Source: Agromyces sp. SYSU T00194
GTDB lineage: Bacteria; Actinomycetota; Actinomycetes; Actinomycetales; Microbacteriaceae
NCBI RefSeq assembly: GCF_040496035.1
Contig: NZ_JBEPJZ010000001.1
Location: 2,418,001 to 2,482,000, forward strand
Direction: 5' to 3'
DNA: 64,000 nt
The notes below the pieces were generated by a model, which did not search any database, had not been told where the DNA came from, and was given only the letters and a program-made list of their open reading frames with translations. How positions within the stretch are numbered: the stretch's first letter is position 1; each line of letters starts with the position of its first letter. Positions 34,653-45,532 of the stretch are shown here, in pieces. A program made the translations under genes and the position numbers.

Positions 34653-35531
34653 ATGACCGACGATCGGCAGGACGGCACCGGGCCGGGGGACACCCGCCCC
34701 TACGGCGACGACGAGCTGGGGTCGCGGGCGGATGCCTCGGACACGCTGCCGATCCCGCCGATGGAGCAGGCGGATGCCGCCCCCGCGCGCCGTCCGCGGC
34801 GCGGGCTCGTCATCGGGGCGATCGTCGCGGCATCCGTGCTCGTCCTCGCGGTCGCCGTCGTGGTGACCGACGTGTGGCTGCGCGGCGCGAGCGAGTGGCA
34901 GGTCGCGGCGCAGATCGAGCAGGAGCTGCCGGAGGGCGTCTCCGGCGACGTCGACGTGACCATCGGCGGGGCGAGCATGCTGCTCCAGCTCTGGCTCGGA
35001 CGCTTCGAGCGGGTCGCGATCAGCGCGCCTGAGCTCGACGTGAACGGCGCCGTGCTCGACGTGGACGTCGTGCTGGAGGGCACGCCGCGCGACCGCGCGC
35101 AGCCCACCGACCACGCCGAGGCGACGATCGCGCTCAGCGAGGCCGCCGTCTCCGAGCTCATCCCGATCCCCGGCGTGGGCGACGGACTGCGCTTCGAGGA
35201 CGGCCGGGTGGCGTACACCGGCACGATCGAGATCCTGGGCTTCCCGATCGAGTACCGGGCGGACGCGACCATCGAGGCCGACGGCGACACGGTGCGCATC
35301 ACGCCGGAGTCGGTGCGCATCGTCGGCGGGTCGGCGGAGTTCGAGCTGGGCGGCATCGCGGAGGACCTGCTGCGCATCGACCCGATCCCGGTCTGCGTCG
35401 CGCAGTTCCTGCCCGAGGGGGCGGAGGTGTCCGACCTGGCCTGGGAGGGCGGCGTCGTGACGGTCGTGCTCGAGGCCGACGACCTCGTGCTCGACGAGAC
35501 CCTGCTGGAGCGCACGGGCTCCTGCGGCTGA
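34653..35531 (+). CDS. DUF2993 (LmeA-like) membrane-anchored protein
   Basis: 292 residues. Cytoplasmic N-terminal 50 residues rich in Asp and Pro, one TM helix (about 53-73, LVIGAIVAASVLVLAVAVVV), then an extracytoplasmic DUF2993 domain of beta-rich repeats (VTIGGASMLLQLWLGRFERVAISAP). The family's mycobacterial member LmeA binds phospholipid and supports lipoglycan maturation. Here in the operon with argS (1-nt gap), which is a conserved neighbourhood rather than a functional clue. Confidence 0.82.
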   Translation: MTDDRQDGTGPGDTRPYGDDELGSRADASDTLPIPPMEQADAAPARRPRRGLVIGAIVAASVLVLAVAVVVTDVWLRGASEWQVAAQIEQELPEGVSGDVDVTIGGASMLLQLWLGRFERVAISAPELDVNGAVLDVDVVLEGTPRDRAQPTDHAEATIALSEAAVSELIPIPGVGDGLRFEDGRVAYTGTIEILGFPIEYRADATIEADGDTVRITPESVRIVGGSAEFELGGIAEDLLRIDPIPVCVAQFLPEGAEVSDLAWEGGVVTVVLEADDLVLDETLLERTGSCG

Positions 35532-35569
35532 CGGTCCGCGGGCCCGCATGACGGCGGGCGTCATCGGAT

Positions 35570-35598
35570 TGGCCGCGGAATGTGGGCCCCGCTAGCAT
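35570..35598 (+). promoter_or_regulatory. Promoter of lysA-hom-thrC-thrB operon
   Basis: -35 TTGGCC (35570-35575), 17-bp spacer, -10 TAGCAT (35593-35598). Predicted start near 35605 leaves a leader of about 110 nt before GTG 35714, long enough for attenuation but too short for a lysine riboswitch. Confidence 0.6.
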
Positions 35599-35713
35599 GG
35601 TGACGCCTGCCCGGCTCCCGCCGGCGCACCCTGCAAGGACGGCTTCAGGAACCAATCCGGGTTCGCTCGCCGCGCAGCGATCCCCACCGTCCCCACCTCG
35701 TGAGGTTCCCATC

Positions 35714-37105
35714 GTGGCCACCGACGTCATCGCCCCGGCGTGGTTGCGCGTCCCGGCGGACGCGAACGCGCTCGACGCGCGGGTGTGGCCCGCGTCGGCG
35801 CGACGCGACGACGACGGCGTGCTGGAGGTCGGGGGCGTTGCCGCCACCGAGCTCGCGGCCCGCTTCGGCACCCCGCTCTACGTGCTCGACGAGGCGGACG
35901 TACGCGCCCGCGCCGCGGCTGCACGCGACGCGTTCGCGACCGAGGCCCGCGCCGCCGGTGCCGACGCGCACGTCTACTACGCCGGCAAGGCGTTCCTCTC
36001 GGCCGAGGTCGCACGCTGGGTCGTCGAGGCGGGCCTGCGCGTCGACGTCGCGAGCGGGGGAGAGCTCGCCGTCGCCCTCGCCGCCGGCGTGCCCGCTGCC
36101 GCGATCGGCTTCCACGGCAACAACAAGTCCGACGCCGAGATCGCGCGCGCGGTCGCCGCGGGCGTCGGCTCGATCGTGCTCGACTCGCTCGCCGAGGTCG
36201 ACCGCGTCGCCGACGCCGCCGAGCGCGCGGGCGTCGTGCAGGCCGTGCGCCTCCGGGTGAACAGCGGCGTGCACGCGCACACCCACGAGTTCCTCGCGAC
36301 CGCGCACGACGACCAGAAGTTCGGCGTGCCGCTGGCCGCCGCGCCCGAGGTCGTCGCACGCGTCCGCGACCGCTCCGCGCTCGCGTTCCTCGGCCTGCAC
36401 TGCCACATCGGCTCCCAGATCTTCGACGCCGGCGGGTTCGCCGAGTCGGCCGAGCGCCTCCTCGCCGTGCACGCCGAGCTGCGCGCGGGCGGCGACGTGC
36501 CCGAGCTGAACCTCGGCGGCGGCTTTGGCATCGCGTACACGAGCGCCGACGACCCGACCCCGGTCGGCGAGCTCGCCCGGGGCATCGTGGCGGCCGTCGC
36601 CGAGCGCTGCGCGGCCCTCGGCATCCCGGTGCCCGTGCTCGCATTCGAGCCGGGCCGCTCGATCGTCGGCCCGCCCGGCATCACGCTGTACGAGGTCGGC
36701 GCCATCAAGGACGTGCCGGTCGCCGGGGGCGTCCGCCGCTACGTCGCCGTCGACGGCGGCATGAGCGACAACGCCAGGCCCGCGCTCTACGGCGCCGACT
36801 ACACGGTGCGCCTCGCCTCGCGGGCATCCGCCGCCGAGCCCGCCCTGGTGCGGCTGGCCGGCAAGCACTGCGAGTCGGGCGACATCCTCGTGGATGCCGA
36901 CTACCTGCCCGGCGACGTGCACCCCGGCGACCTCGTCGCCGTCGCCGCGACCGGCGCCTACTGCTGGGCGCTCTCCAGCAACTACAACCTGCTCGCCCGC
37001 CCGGCCGTCGTCGCCGTGGTCGCCGGCGAGGCACGGGTGATCGTGCGCGGCGAGACGGAGGCGGACCTCCTCGCGCGCGATGCCGGAATCACGGAAGGCC
37101 GCTGA
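35714..37105 (+). CDS. lysA: Diaminopimelate decarboxylase
   Basis: 463 residues from GTG 35714. PLP alanine-racemase-fold barrel with the Schiff-base Lys92 in YYAGKAF, phosphate-binding GGGFGIAYT, and a C-terminal Greek-key domain with CESGDIL. Converts meso-diaminopimelate to lysine. An in-frame upstream extension is rejected because it overlaps the -10 box. It is the first gene of the lysine/threonine operon; hom starts 16 nt after its stop. Confidence 0.96.
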   Translation: MATDVIAPAWLRVPADANALDARVWPASARRDDDGVLEVGGVAATELAARFGTPLYVLDEADVRARAAAARDAFATEARAAGADAHVYYAGKAFLSAEVARWVVEAGLRVDVASGGELAVALAAGVPAAAIGFHGNNKSDAEIARAVAAGVGSIVLDSLAEVDRVADAAERAGVVQAVRLRVNSGVHAHTHEFLATAHDDQKFGVPLAAAPEVVARVRDRSALAFLGLHCHIGSQIFDAGGFAESAERLLAVHAELRAGGDVPELNLGGGFGIAYTSADDPTPVGELARGIVAAVAERCAALGIPVPVLAFEPGRSIVGPPGITLYEVGAIKDVPVAGGVRRYVAVDGGMSDNARPALYGADYTVRLASRASAAEPALVRLAGKHCESGDILVDADYLPGDVHPGDLVAVAATGAYCWALSSNYNLLARPAVVAVVAGEARVIVRGETEADLLARDAGITEGR

Positions 37106-37121
37106 CACGGATGAGGACCGC

Positions 37122-38429
37122 ATGATCGAATACCGTTCCCTGCGCGTCGCCCTGCTGGGCGGCGGCACGGTCGGCTCGCAGGTCGCGAGGCTGCTGCTCG
37201 ACCACGCCGACGAACTCGCCGCCCGCGCGGGCGCGCGCATCGAGCTGACGGGCATCGCGGTGCGCGACGTCGACGCGAAGCGCGACGTCGACCTGCCGCA
37301 CGACCTGTTCACGACGGACGCCTCCTCGCTGATCCTGGGCGCCGACATCGTCGTCGAGCTCATCGGCGGACTCGAGCCCGCGCGCACGCTCGTGCTGCAG
37401 GCGATCAACTCGGGCGCCGACGTGGTCACCGCCAACAAGGCGCTGCTCGCCACCCACGGCCCCGAGCTCTTCGAGGCCGCCGAGCAGGTCGGTGCGCAGC
37501 TGGCCTACGAGGCCGCCGTGGGCGGGGCGATCCCCATCATCCGGCCGCTCCGCGACAGCATGGCCGGCGACACCGTCGACCGCATCCTCGGCATCGTCAA
37601 CGGCACGACCAACTACATCCTCGACCGCATGGACTCCACGGGCGACAGCCTCGAGTCCGCGCTCGCGGCGGCGACCGCGCTCGGCTACGCCGAAGCCGAC
37701 CCGACCGCCGACATCGAGGGCTACGACGCGGCGCAGAAGGCGGCGATCCTCGCGAGCCTCGCCTTCCACACGCTGGTGCCGGTCGAGCAGGTGCACCGCG
37801 AGGGCATCACGGGCGTGACCGCCGCGCAGGTCGAGTCGGCGAAGAAGGCCGGCTACGTCGTCAAGCTGCTCGCGATCTGCGAGCGCCTGCGCGACCCCGA
37901 CACGGGCGACGAGGCGGTCTCGGCGCGCGTCTACCCCGCCATGGTCGACCGCTCGCACCCGCTGGCGGCGGTGCGCGGCGCGAACAACGCGGTCTTCGTC
38001 GAGGCCTCGGCCGCCGGCGACCTCATGTTCTACGGCGCGGGCGCCGGCGGTCCCGAGACGGCGTCGGCCGTGCTGGGCGACCTGGTCGCGGTCGTGCGGC
38101 GGCACGTCGCCGGCGGCCCGGGCATCGCCGAGTCCACCCACGCCGAGCTCCCCGTGCTCGAGATCGGGCAGGTCACGACCCGCTACGCGGTCACCCTGGA
38201 GGTGCTCGACCAGCCCGGCGTCCTCGCCGCGATCGCCCGGATCTTCGCCGAGCACGGCGTCTCCGTCGAGCAGCTCGAGCAGACGCTCAGCGACGATGCC
38301 GGGCGGGCTACCCTTGTGATCGGCACCCACGAGGCACGCGAGTCCTCCCTGGCCGACACCGTCGCGGCGCTCGCCGCAGATCCCGTCGTGGATCAGGTCA
38401 CATCCGTCCTCCGAGTCGAAGGAGCATAG
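37122..38429 (+). CDS. hom: Homoserine dehydrogenase
   Basis: 435 residues. NAD(P)-binding GGGTVGSQV at 13-21, catalytic region with the substrate motif VNGTTNYIL and [20 protein letters not shown], and a C-terminal ACT domain (about 345-425, [27 protein letters not shown]) for feedback inhibition by threonine. Reduces aspartate semialdehyde to homoserine. ATG 37122 is favoured over the in-frame 37080 start because GAGG sits 6 nt upstream and the longer form overlaps lysA. Confidence 0.95.
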   Translation: MIEYRSLRVALLGGGTVGSQVARLLLDHADELAARAGARIELTGIAVRDVDAKRDVDLPHDLFTTDASSLILGADIVVELIGGLEPARTLVLQAINSGADVVTANKALLATHGPELFEAAEQVGAQLAYEAAVGGAIPIIRPLRDSMAGDTVDRILGIVNGTTNYILDRMDSTGDSLESALAAATALGYAEADPTADIEGYDAAQKAAILASLAFHTLVPVEQVHREGITGVTAAQVESAKKAGYVVKLLAICERLRDPDTGDEAVSARVYPAMVDRSHPLAAVRGANNAVFVEASAAGDLMFYGAGAGGPETASAVLGDLVAVVRRHVAGGPGIAESTHAELPVLEIGQVTTRYAVTLEVLDQPGVLAAIARIFAEHGVSVEQLEQTLSDDAGRATLVIGTHEARESSLADTVAALAADPVVDQVTSVLRVEGA

Positions 38430-39526
38430 TGGAACAGCCCACTCCGAAGCCGAACTCCCGCCAGTGGCGCGGGGTCATCCGCGAGTACGCGGACCGGCTG
38501 GACGTCTCGGATGCCACCCCGATCATCACCCTCGGCGAGGGCGGCACGCCGCTCATCCCCGCGGAGGCGCTCGCCCGTCGCACCGGAGCGAACGTCTTCG
38601 TGAAGTTCGAGGGCATGAACCCGACGGGCTCGTTCAAGGACCGCGGCATGACGATGGCCGTGTCCAAGGCCGTCGAGCACGGTGCGAAGGTCGTCATCTG
38701 CGCGTCGACCGGCAACACGTCGGCCAGCGCCGCGGCCTACGCGACCCACGCCGGCATCTCGTCGGCCGTGCTCGTGCCCGAGGGCAAGATCGCCATGGGC
38801 AAGCTCGCCCAGGCCATCGCGCACGGTGCCGAACTGCTGCAGGTGCAGGGCAACTTCGACGACTGCCTCGACATCGCGCGGGACCTGTCGGCGAACTACC
38901 CGGTGCACCTCGTGAACTCGGTGAACAACGACCGCATCGAGGGCCAGAAGACCGCGGCGTTCGAGGTCGTCGAGGCACTCGGCGACGCGCCCGACTTCCA
39001 CATCGTTCCCGTGGGCAACGCCGGCAACTACACGGCGTACCACCGCGGGTACCGCGAGGAGCTCGAGCGCGGCGAGTCGACCAGGCTGCCGCGCATGTTC
39101 GGCTTCCAGGCCGCCGGCTCCGCGCCGATCGTGCGCGGCGAGCCGGTGCGCGACCCCGACACGATCGCCAGCGCGATCCGCATCGGCAACCCGGCGTCGT
39201 GGGAGCTCGCCCTGGCCGCGCGCGACGACAGCGACGGCTACTTCGGCGCGATCAGCGACGAGAAGATTCTCGAGGCGCACCGCATCCTCTCGGCGGAGGT
39301 CGGCGTGTTCGTGGAGCCCGCATCGGCGATCAGCGTCGCCGGCCTCCTGGAGCGCGCCGAGTCCGGCGCCATCCCCGCGGGTGCGACCGTCGTGCTCACG
39401 GTGACCGGCCACGGCCTGAAGGACCCGCAGTGGGCGCTCCGCGCGGCCGACGGCTCCGACGTGCAGCCGACCGTCGTCCCCGTTGACATCGCCGCGATCG
39501 CCGACGTGCTCGGATTGGCATCATGA
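38429..39526 (+). CDS. thrC: Threonine synthase
   Basis: 365 residues, PLP fold type II. Schiff-base Lys70 in [10 protein letters not shown], phosphate-binding VGNAGNY, and the serine/threonine dehydratase-like core. Converts O-phosphohomoserine to threonine. GTG start overlaps the hom stop (TAGTG). The short form lacking the plant-type N-terminal extension. Confidence 0.96.
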   Translation: MEQPTPKPNSRQWRGVIREYADRLDVSDATPIITLGEGGTPLIPAEALARRTGANVFVKFEGMNPTGSFKDRGMTMAVSKAVEHGAKVVICASTGNTSASAAAYATHAGISSAVLVPEGKIAMGKLAQAIAHGAELLQVQGNFDDCLDIARDLSANYPVHLVNSVNNDRIEGQKTAAFEVVEALGDAPDFHIVPVGNAGNYTAYHRGYREELERGESTRLPRMFGFQAAGSAPIVRGEPVRDPDTIASAIRIGNPASWELALAARDDSDGYFGAISDEKILEAHRILSAEVGVFVEPASAISVAGLLERAESGAIPAGATVVLTVTGHGLKDPQWALRAADGSDVQPTVVPVDIAAIADVLGLAS

Positions 39527-40479
39527 CCGAGGCCGTGGTCGGCGGCCTGCGGGCCCTGGAGCTGGAACCGGGCACCACGGTGCACGTGAAGGTGCCGGCG
39601 ACCACCGCGAACCTCGGTCCCGGGTTCGACACCCTCGGCCTGGGCCTCGCCCTCTACGACGACCTCGACATCACGGTGCTCGACCACCCGGGCCTGGAGA
39701 TCGAGGTCGAGGGCGTCGGCGCGGGGGAGGTGCCGCTCGACGAGTCGCACCTGGTGGTGCGCTCGATGGCGCACAGCCTCGCCACGCAGGGCTACGCCCT
39801 GCCGCCGATCCGGCTGCACGCGCACAACACGATCCCGCACAGCCGGGGACTCGGGTCCTCGGGGGCCGCGGTGGTCGCGGGCGTGATGGCGGCCAAGGGG
39901 CTGCTCGAGGGGGTCGTCGACCTCGACTCGGACACCCTGCTCGCACTCGCCACCGACCTCGAGGGCCACCCCGACAACGTCGCCCCGGCACTGTTCGGCG
40001 GCCTGACCATCGCCTGGACGACCGAGCGCGGCCCGCAGCACAAGAAGCTGATCGTGCACCGCGGCGTGTCGCCGCTCGTCCTCGTGCCCGAGCACGTCAT
40101 GTCGACGGCGCTCGCCCGCTCGCTCCAGCCGAAGTCCGTGCCCCACGAGGACGCGGTGTTCAACCTGTCGCGCTCGGCCCTGCTGGTCGCGGCGCTCACC
40201 CAGAGCCCCGAGCTGCTGCTCGCGGCCACCGAGGACAAGCTCCACCAGAGCTATCGCGCCTCGGCGATGCCGGAGACGGAGCGCCTCATCCGGGTGCTCC
40301 GCGACGCCGGCCACGCCGCCGTCGTCTCCGGCGCCGGCCCATCGATCCTGGTGCTCGCGAGCAACCCCGCCGAGCGCCTCGACGCCGCCGCGCTGGTCGA
40401 GCGCGAAGCCGACTCGCCGTGGCAGGCGCTCATGCCCGCGGTGGACTTCCGCGGCGCGACCGCGGCCGCCGCAGACTGA
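39523..40479 (+). CDS. thrB: Homoserine kinase
   Basis: 318 residues, GHMP kinase. ATP loop [14 protein letters not shown] near 107-120, N-terminal [16 protein letters not shown] and C-terminal SGAGPSILV (GHMP motif 3). Phosphorylates homoserine. ATG 39523 overlaps thrC. It completes hom-thrC-thrB; the rho gene follows after 222 bp. Confidence 0.96.
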   Translation: MTEAVVGGLRALELEPGTTVHVKVPATTANLGPGFDTLGLGLALYDDLDITVLDHPGLEIEVEGVGAGEVPLDESHLVVRSMAHSLATQGYALPPIRLHAHNTIPHSRGLGSSGAAVVAGVMAAKGLLEGVVDLDSDTLLALATDLEGHPDNVAPALFGGLTIAWTTERGPQHKKLIVHRGVSPLVLVPEHVMSTALARSLQPKSVPHEDAVFNLSRSALLVAALTQSPELLLAATEDKLHQSYRASAMPETERLIRVLRDAGHAAVVSGAGPSILVLASNPAERLDAAALVEREADSPWQALMPAVDFRGATAAAAD

Positions 40480-40514
40480 CACGCGCGTCCACAGGGTCGG
40501 GACCACCGGGTGCA

Positions 40515-40526
40515 CGGTGGTAAACT
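40515..40526 (+). promoter_or_regulatory. Extended -10 promoter of rho with long leader
   Basis: TGG-TAAACT: extended -10 with the hexamer at 40521-40526; the -35 is poor. Transcript start near 40533 gives a leader of about 170 nt to GTG 40702, in keeping with autoregulated rho leaders in other bacteria. Confidence 0.55.
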
Positions 40527-40701
40527 CGGATTCGCACCCGGCAGGCACGCGGGCACCGCGAACCGGCCGCATCGTGCGATTCTCAGCAACTCATTGCTCA
40601 CGCCCACGCGTGCACTGCGCCCCGCGCAGAACCCGTCGCGTGCGAGCGCATCAGCTCTCCCGGCTCGTTTCCCGAACGCCGGGGGAAAGGAAACATACCC
40701 A

Positions 40702-42756
40702 GTGACCAACGCAACCGAACACGCCACCGGCGTGTCCAACGGCGCCCCCCTGTCCGGTCTCAAGGTCGCGGAGCTCCAGCAGCTCGCATCCGACCTCGGC
40801 ATCGCGGGCGCGAACAAGCTCCGCAAGGGCGAGCTCGTCGAGGCGATCTCCGACCGCCGCGGTGCAGGCGAGGGCGCCCCCAAGCGCGCGCCGCGCCGCG
40901 CGTCGAGCTCCGGCACCGCCGCCGGGGCCCACGTGAACGCCGGCGACACGGGCCTCGACAGCCTCGTGCCGCAGGACGCCGCCGCCCGCGAGCAGGCGCC
41001 CGCGAACGGCGCCGGCTCGACGGAGCCGGAATCGACGGGCTCCGATGCGACGGGCTCCGACGCGACGGGCTCCGACCGGAAGGGCTCCGATCGGAAGGGC
41101 TCCGGCCGGAAGGGCTCCGACGCGACGGACTCGGAGGCCGCGGGCGCCGAGTCGACCGGCTCGGATGCGAAGGGCTCGGACGCGAAGGACTCGGACGCCA
41201 AGGGCTCCGACGCCGGCGAGGGCCAGCAGCGCCAGGGCCGCAGCCGCAACCGCAACCGCAACCGCAACCGCGGCGGCGACCAGCAGGGCCAGCAGGGCGA
41301 GAAGCCCGAGGGCAAGGACGACGATTCCGCGGACGACCGCGGCAACGGCGGCAGGAACGCCCAGGGCGGCAAGGGCCAGGGCGGCAACGGCCGGCAGAAG
41401 CAGCAGGACGACGGCCAGGACGACGACCGCCGCGGCGGCCAGCAGAAGGGCCAGCAGCAGGGCCAGGGCGGCCGCGACGACGAGCAGGGCGGCCGGCGCA
41501 GCCGGTACCGCGACCGCAAGCGTCGCGGTACGGGGGGCGGCGACGAGGTCGAGCCCGAGATCCTCGACGACGACGTGCTGGTTCCGGTCGCGGGCATCCT
41601 CGACGTCCTCGACAACTACGCGTTCGTGCGCACCACGGGCTACCTGCCCGGCCCGAGCGACGTGTACGTCTCCCTCGGCCAGGTGAAGAAGTACCACCTG
41701 CGCAAGGGCGACGCGGTCGTCGGCGCCATCAAGCAGCCGCGCGAGGGCGAGGGCAACAGCCGCCAGAAGTACAACGCGCTGGTGAAGGTCGACTCGATCA
41801 ACGGCCAGGCACCGGATGCCTCGGGCGAGCGCGTCGACTTCCAGAAGCTGACCCCGCTCTACCCGCAGGACCGCCTGCGCCTGGAGACCGAGCCGACGAA
41901 GCTCACCCAGCGCATCATCGACCTGGTCGCGCCGATCGGCAAGGGCCAGCGTGGGCTGATCGTGGCGCCGCCGAAGGCGGGCAAGACGATCGTGCTGCAG
42001 CAGATCGCGAACGCGATCTCGCAGAACAACCCCGAGGTCCACCTCATGGTCGTGCTCGTCGACGAGCGCCCCGAGGAGGTCACCGACATGCAGCGCACGG
42101 TCAAGGGCGAGGTCATCGCCTCGACCTTCGACCGCCCCGCGGAGGACCACACGACGGTCGCGGAACTCGCGATCGAGCGTGCGAAGCGCCTCGTCGAGCT
42201 CGGCCACGACGTCGTCGTGCTGCTCGACTCGATCACCCGCCTCGGCCGCGCGTACAACCTCGCGGCGCCGGCCTCCGGCCGCATCCTGTCGGGCGGCGTC
42301 GACGCGAGCGCGCTCTACCCGCCGAAGCGCTTCTTCGGTGCTGCGCGCAACATCGAGAACGGCGGCTCGCTCACCATCCTCGCCACGGCGCTCGTCGAGA
42401 CGGGCTCGAAGATGGACGAGGTGATCTTCGAGGAGTTCAAGGGCACCGGCAACTCGGAGCTGCGCCTGTCGCGCCAGCTCGCCGACAAGCGCATCTTCCC
42501 GGCGGTCGACGTCAACGCGTCGTCCACCCGCCGCGAGGAGATGCTGCTCTCCAACGACGAGGTCAAGATCACCTGGAAGCTGCGTCGTGCGCTCGCCGGG
42601 CTCGAGCCGCAGCAGGCCCTCGAGGCGGTGCTCGGCCGGCTCAAGGAGACCCAGTCGAACACCGAGTTCCTGCTGCTGATGCAGAAGTCGGCTCCGGTCG
42701 CGGGCAACGGGCACGGCGAGGCCCACCGCCACGGCCACGAGAACGACCACCGCTGA
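40702..42756 (+). CDS. rho: Transcription termination factor Rho
   Basis: 684 residues against about 420 in E. coli; the surplus is an actinobacterial N-terminal insertion. Order: SAP-like helix region with [25 protein letters not shown] (about 15-45), a disordered insertion (about 55-280) with pentapeptide repeats of the (T/K)GSD(A/R) type and an RNRNRN and Gln/Gly/Asp-rich stretch, then RNA-binding domain ([19 protein letters not shown]) and RecA-type ATPase with Walker [11 protein letters not shown] near 420-430. It terminates untranslated transcripts. GTG 40702 with GGGGGAAAGG upstream; an earlier in-frame start would be in the leader. Confidence 0.95.
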   Translation: MTNATEHATGVSNGAPLSGLKVAELQQLASDLGIAGANKLRKGELVEAISDRRGAGEGAPKRAPRRASSSGTAAGAHVNAGDTGLDSLVPQDAAAREQAPANGAGSTEPESTGSDATGSDATGSDRKGSDRKGSGRKGSDATDSEAAGAESTGSDAKGSDAKDSDAKGSDAGEGQQRQGRSRNRNRNRNRGGDQQGQQGEKPEGKDDDSADDRGNGGRNAQGGKGQGGNGRQKQQDDGQDDDRRGGQQKGQQQGQGGRDDEQGGRRSRYRDRKRRGTGGGDEVEPEILDDDVLVPVAGILDVLDNYAFVRTTGYLPGPSDVYVSLGQVKKYHLRKGDAVVGAIKQPREGEGNSRQKYNALVKVDSINGQAPDASGERVDFQKLTPLYPQDRLRLETEPTKLTQRIIDLVAPIGKGQRGLIVAPPKAGKTIVLQQIANAISQNNPEVHLMVVLVDERPEEVTDMQRTVKGEVIASTFDRPAEDHTTVAELAIERAKRLVELGHDVVVLLDSITRLGRAYNLAAPASGRILSGGVDASALYPPKRFFGAARNIENGGSLTILATALVETGSKMDEVIFEEFKGTGNSELRLSRQLADKRIFPAVDVNASSTRREEMLLSNDEVKITWKLRRALAGLEPQQALEAVLGRLKETQSNTEFLLLMQKSAPVAGNGHGEAHRHGHENDHR
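41035..41214 (+). repeat. 15-bp in-frame minisatellite in rho
   Basis: About twelve tandem 15-nt units, e.g. ACGGGCTCCGATGCG, encoding [60 protein letters not shown] (residues 112-171). It lies in the disordered insertion, so copy number can vary without frameshift. Confidence 0.85.
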
Positions 42757-42761
42757 CGCAG

Positions 42762-43841
42762 GTGTTCGAGTCCGTCCAGGCGCTGCGCGCCGAGCACGGC
42801 CAGCTCCAGGAAGAGCTGGCCGACCCGGCGCTGCACGCCGACCCCGCGCGTTCGCGCAAGGTCAACCGGCGCTACGCCGAACTCAGCCGCATCGTCGCCG
42901 CGCACGACGCGTTCACCCAGGCGGGCGACGACCTCGCCGCGGCCCGCGAGCTCGCGGCCGAGGACGAGGCCTTCGCCGAGGAGGTGCCGGGCCTCGAGGC
43001 GCAGGTCGCCGAGGCGCAGGAGCACCTGCGGCGCCTGCTGATCCCGCGCGATCCCGACGACGGGCGCGACGTGATCATGGAGATCAAGGGCGGCGAGGGC
43101 GGTGCGGAGAGCGCGCTGTTCGCGGCCGACCTGCTGCGCATGTACCTGCAGTACGCCGCCTCGAAGGGGTGGAAGACCGAGCTCCTGGAGCACGACGAGT
43201 CCGACCTCGGCGGCTACAAGAACGTGCAGGTCGCGATCAAGTCGAACGCCACCGACCCGTCGGAGGGCGTCTGGGCGCACCTGAAGTACGAGGGCGGCGT
43301 GCATCGCGTGCAGCGCGTGCCGGTCACCGAGGCGCAGGGCCGCATCCACACCTCGACCACGGGCGTGCTCGTGTTCCCCGAGGTGGACGAGCCCGAGGAG
43401 GTCGACCTCAACCAGAACGACCTCAAGATCGACGTCTACCGCTCGTCGGGCCCCGGCGGCCAGTCGGTGAACACGACCGACTCGGCGGTGCGCATCACGC
43501 ACCTGCCGACCGGCATCGTCGTGTCGATGCAGAACGAGAAGTCGCAGCTGCAGAACCGCGAGGCGGCGATGCGCGTGCTGCGCGCGCGCCTGCTCGCGCG
43601 CCAGCAGGAGGAGCTCGCGGCCGCCGCGTCCGACGCGCGCAAGTCGCAGATCCGCTCGATGGACCGCTCCGAGCGCATCCGCACCTACAACTTCCCGGAG
43701 AACCGCATCGCCGACCACCGCACGGGGTACAAGGCGTACAACCTCGACCACGTCATGAACGGCGCGCTCGACCCGGTCATCGAGTCGGCCGTGCAGGCCG
43801 ACGAGGAGGCCAGGCTCGCGCAGATCGGCGACGAGTCCTAG
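42762..43841 (+). CDS. prfA: Peptide chain release factor 1
   Basis: 359 residues. Stop-codon recognition motif PVT at about 187-190 ([10 protein letters not shown]), the RF1 form, and the universal GGQ at about 233-235 (GPGGQSVN). Reads UAA and UAG and catalyses peptide release. GTG start 5 nt after the rho stop. In many relatives prmC, which methylates this GGQ, follows directly; here two cysteine genes on the other strand intervene. Confidence 0.96.
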   Translation: MFESVQALRAEHGQLQEELADPALHADPARSRKVNRRYAELSRIVAAHDAFTQAGDDLAAARELAAEDEAFAEEVPGLEAQVAEAQEHLRRLLIPRDPDDGRDVIMEIKGGEGGAESALFAADLLRMYLQYAASKGWKTELLEHDESDLGGYKNVQVAIKSNATDPSEGVWAHLKYEGGVHRVQRVPVTEAQGRIHTSTTGVLVFPEVDEPEEVDLNQNDLKIDVYRSSGPGGQSVNTTDSAVRITHLPTGIVVSMQNEKSQLQNREAAMRVLRARLLARQQEELAAAASDARKSQIRSMDRSERIRTYNFPENRIADHRTGYKAYNLDHVMNGALDPVIESAVQADEEARLAQIGDES

Positions 43842-43862
43842 CGAGGTCCGTCGGGCGGATGC

Positions 43863-43879
43863 CGCGGGCGACCCCCGCG
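43863..43879. terminator. Weak hairpin between prfA and cysE
   Basis: CGCGGG (43863-43868) and CCCGCG (43874-43879), 5-nt loop, between convergent prfA and cysE stops. Weak, no U-tract. Confidence 0.3.
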
Positions 43880-43892
43880 CACCGCGCGCGCG

Positions 43893-44462
43893 TCAGTCGT
43901 GCACGCCCCGGGCCGCGTCGGCGGTGGCATCGGCCAGCGGTCGCGCCCGCGCCGGCACGCCGACCACCAGCGAGTGGGCGGGCGCGTCGTGCGTGACGAC
44001 GGCGTTCGCGCCGACCGTGGACCCCGCGCCGATCGTGATGTCGCCGAGCAGCTTCGCGCCCGCGCCCACCGTCACGCCGTCCTCGAGCGTCGGGTGCCGC
44101 TTGGTGCCGCGTCCCGCGCCGCGCTTCGCCTTCCCGCCCAGCGTGACCCCGTGGTACAGCATCACGTCGTCGCCGAGCACCGCGGTCTCGCCGATCACGA
44201 CGCCCATGCCGTGGTCGATGAAGAAGCGACGGCCGATGGTGGCGCCGGGGTGGATCTCGATGCCCGTGAAGAACCGGTTGAGCTGGGAGAGCACGCGCGC
44301 GGGCAGCCGGAATCCGCGGCGCCAGAGCGCGTGCGCGACCCGGTGGCCCCACACGGCGTGCACGCCCGAGTAGGCGAGGAAGATCTCGAACGCGCTCCGC
44401 GACGCGGGGTCGTGGGCGCGGGCGGTGGCGAGGTCCTCGCGGACGCGGGTGACGAGCTTCAC
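43893..44462 (-). CDS. cysE: Serine O-acetyltransferase
   Basis: 189 residues from GTG 44462; a TTG at 44474 with AGGAG 8 nt upstream would add four residues and may be the true start. N-terminal helices, then left-handed beta helix hexapeptide repeats ([23 protein letters not shown]) with the catalytic His in DHGMG, and a short C-terminus with [11 protein letters not shown]. Makes O-acetylserine for cysteine. Pairs with the upstream cysK, 35 nt apart. Both run against the prfA-prmC direction. Confidence 0.93.
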   Translation of the reverse strand: MKLVTRVREDLATARAHDPASRSAFEIFLAYSGVHAVWGHRVAHALWRRGFRLPARVLSQLNRFFTGIEIHPGATIGRRFFIDHGMGVVIGETAVLGDDVMLYHGVTLGGKAKRGAGRGTKRHPTLEDGVTVGAGAKLLGDITIGAGSTVGANAVVTHDAPAHSLVVGVPARARPLADATADAARGVHD

Positions 44463-44497
44463 CGGCCCATCCAACCAGACGGCTCCTGAGGGAACGC

Positions 44498-45439
44498 TCA
44501 GTCCGCGTCCAGCAGGCCCTCGTAGAGCACCGTCGAGAGGTACCGCTCGCCGTAGCTGGCGAGGATCACGACGATGGTCTTGCCCGCGTTCTCCGGGCGC
44601 TTGGCGACCTCGACGGCCGCGTGCACCGTGGCACCCGAGCTGAGGCCGCCGAGGATCCCCTCCTCCATGCCGAGTCGGCGTGCCATGGCGACCGCCTGGT
44701 CGATGTTCACGTCGAAGATCTCGTCGTAGACCTCGCGGTCGAGGATCGGCGGGATGAAGTTCGGGCCGATGCCCTGGATCTTCTGCGGGGCGGGGGAGCC
44801 GCCGTTCAGAATGGGCGACTCGGCGGGCTCGACGCCGATGACCTGCACGCCGGGCTTGCGCTCCTTGAGCACCTGGCCGACGCCGGTGATGGTGCCGCCC
44901 GTGCCGATGCCGGAGATGAAGATGTCGACGCCGCCGTCGGTGTCGTCCCAGATCTCCTCGGCGGTGGTGCGGCGGTGGATGGCGGGGTTCGCCTCGTTCT
45001 CGAACTGCCGGGCGAGCACGGCGCCCTCGATGCCCTCGGCGATCTCGACCGACTTCTCGACCGCGCCCTTCACGCCGACCGGACCGGGCGTCAGCACGAG
45101 CTCGGCGCCGTACGCCTTCAGCAGCTGGCGGCGCTCGATGCTCATGGTCTCGGGCATGGTGAGGATGACGCGGTAGCCGCGTGCGGCGCCGACCATGGCC
45201 AGGGCGATGCCCGTGTTGCCGCTGGTCGCCTCGACGATGGTGCCGCCGGGCTGCAGCTCGCCCGACGCCTCGGCCGCGTCGACGATGGCGATGCCCAGGC
45301 GGTCCTTGACGCTCGCGGAGGGGTTGTAGAACTCGAGCTTGCCGAGCACCTCGGCGCCGGCGCCGTCGGTGACCCGGTTGAGCCGCACGAGCGGGGTCTT
45401 CCCGAACGCCTCGGTGATGCTGCCGTAGACCTGTCCCAT
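44498..45439 (-). CDS. cysK: Cysteine synthase A (O-acetylserine sulfhydrylase)
   Basis: 313 residues, PLP fold type II. Schiff-base Lys45 in [20 protein letters not shown] phosphate/substrate loop and [13 protein letters not shown]. Uses O-acetylserine and sulfide to make cysteine. RBS GAGGGAGAGG region before ATG. It is the promoter-proximal gene; cysE follows. The C-terminus ends LLDAD, a free-carboxyl tail unlike the CysE-type Ile end. That tail is about the binding partner, so complex formation is uncertain. Confidence 0.93.
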   Translation of the reverse strand: MGQVYGSITEAFGKTPLVRLNRVTDGAGAEVLGKLEFYNPSASVKDRLGIAIVDAAEASGELQPGGTIVEATSGNTGIALAMVGAARGYRVILTMPETMSIERRQLLKAYGAELVLTPGPVGVKGAVEKSVEIAEGIEGAVLARQFENEANPAIHRRTTAEEIWDDTDGGVDIFISGIGTGGTITGVGQVLKERKPGVQVIGVEPAESPILNGGSPAPQKIQGIGPNFIPPILDREVYDEIFDVNIDQAVAMARRLGMEEGILGGLSSGATVHAAVEVAKRPENAGKTIVVILASYGERYLSTVLYEGLLDAD

Positions 45440-45483
45440 GTGCTCGTCCTCTCCCTCGTGCGCGTCCTCGCGCGCCGCATCCG

Positions 45484-45489
45484 AGCATA
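45484..45489 (-). promoter_or_regulatory. -10 box of cysK-cysE
   Basis: TATGCT on the minus strand, leader about 38 nt, no clear -35. It sits 30 bp from the divergent prmC -10 box. Confidence 0.35.
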
Positions 45490-45518
45490 CGGCCCGGCCG
45501 GTTCCCGGGCGAGTGCGT

Positions 45519-45524
45519 TACATT
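45519..45524 (+). promoter_or_regulatory. -10 box of prmC
   Basis: TACATT, 8 nt before GTG 45533, so near-leaderless. No Shine-Dalgarno. Confidence 0.4.
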
Positions 45525-45532
45525 CGACCCTC

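Noticed and set aside
35605..35713. Lysine riboswitch in the lysA leader
   Set aside because: About 110 nt, shorter than the lysine aptamer, and none of its conserved helices could be drawn by eye.
41035..41214. Tandem repeats in rho considered as CRISPR or VNTR locus
   Set aside because: As a CRISPR: 15-bp units without spacers, in frame inside a gene, no cas genes. Kept as coding minisatellite.
40651..42750. 699-residue open frame on the minus strand opposite rho
   Set aside because: Mirror of high third-position GC on the coding strand; no domain, Arg/Leu/Val-rich, and the plus-strand frame is Rho with all motifs.
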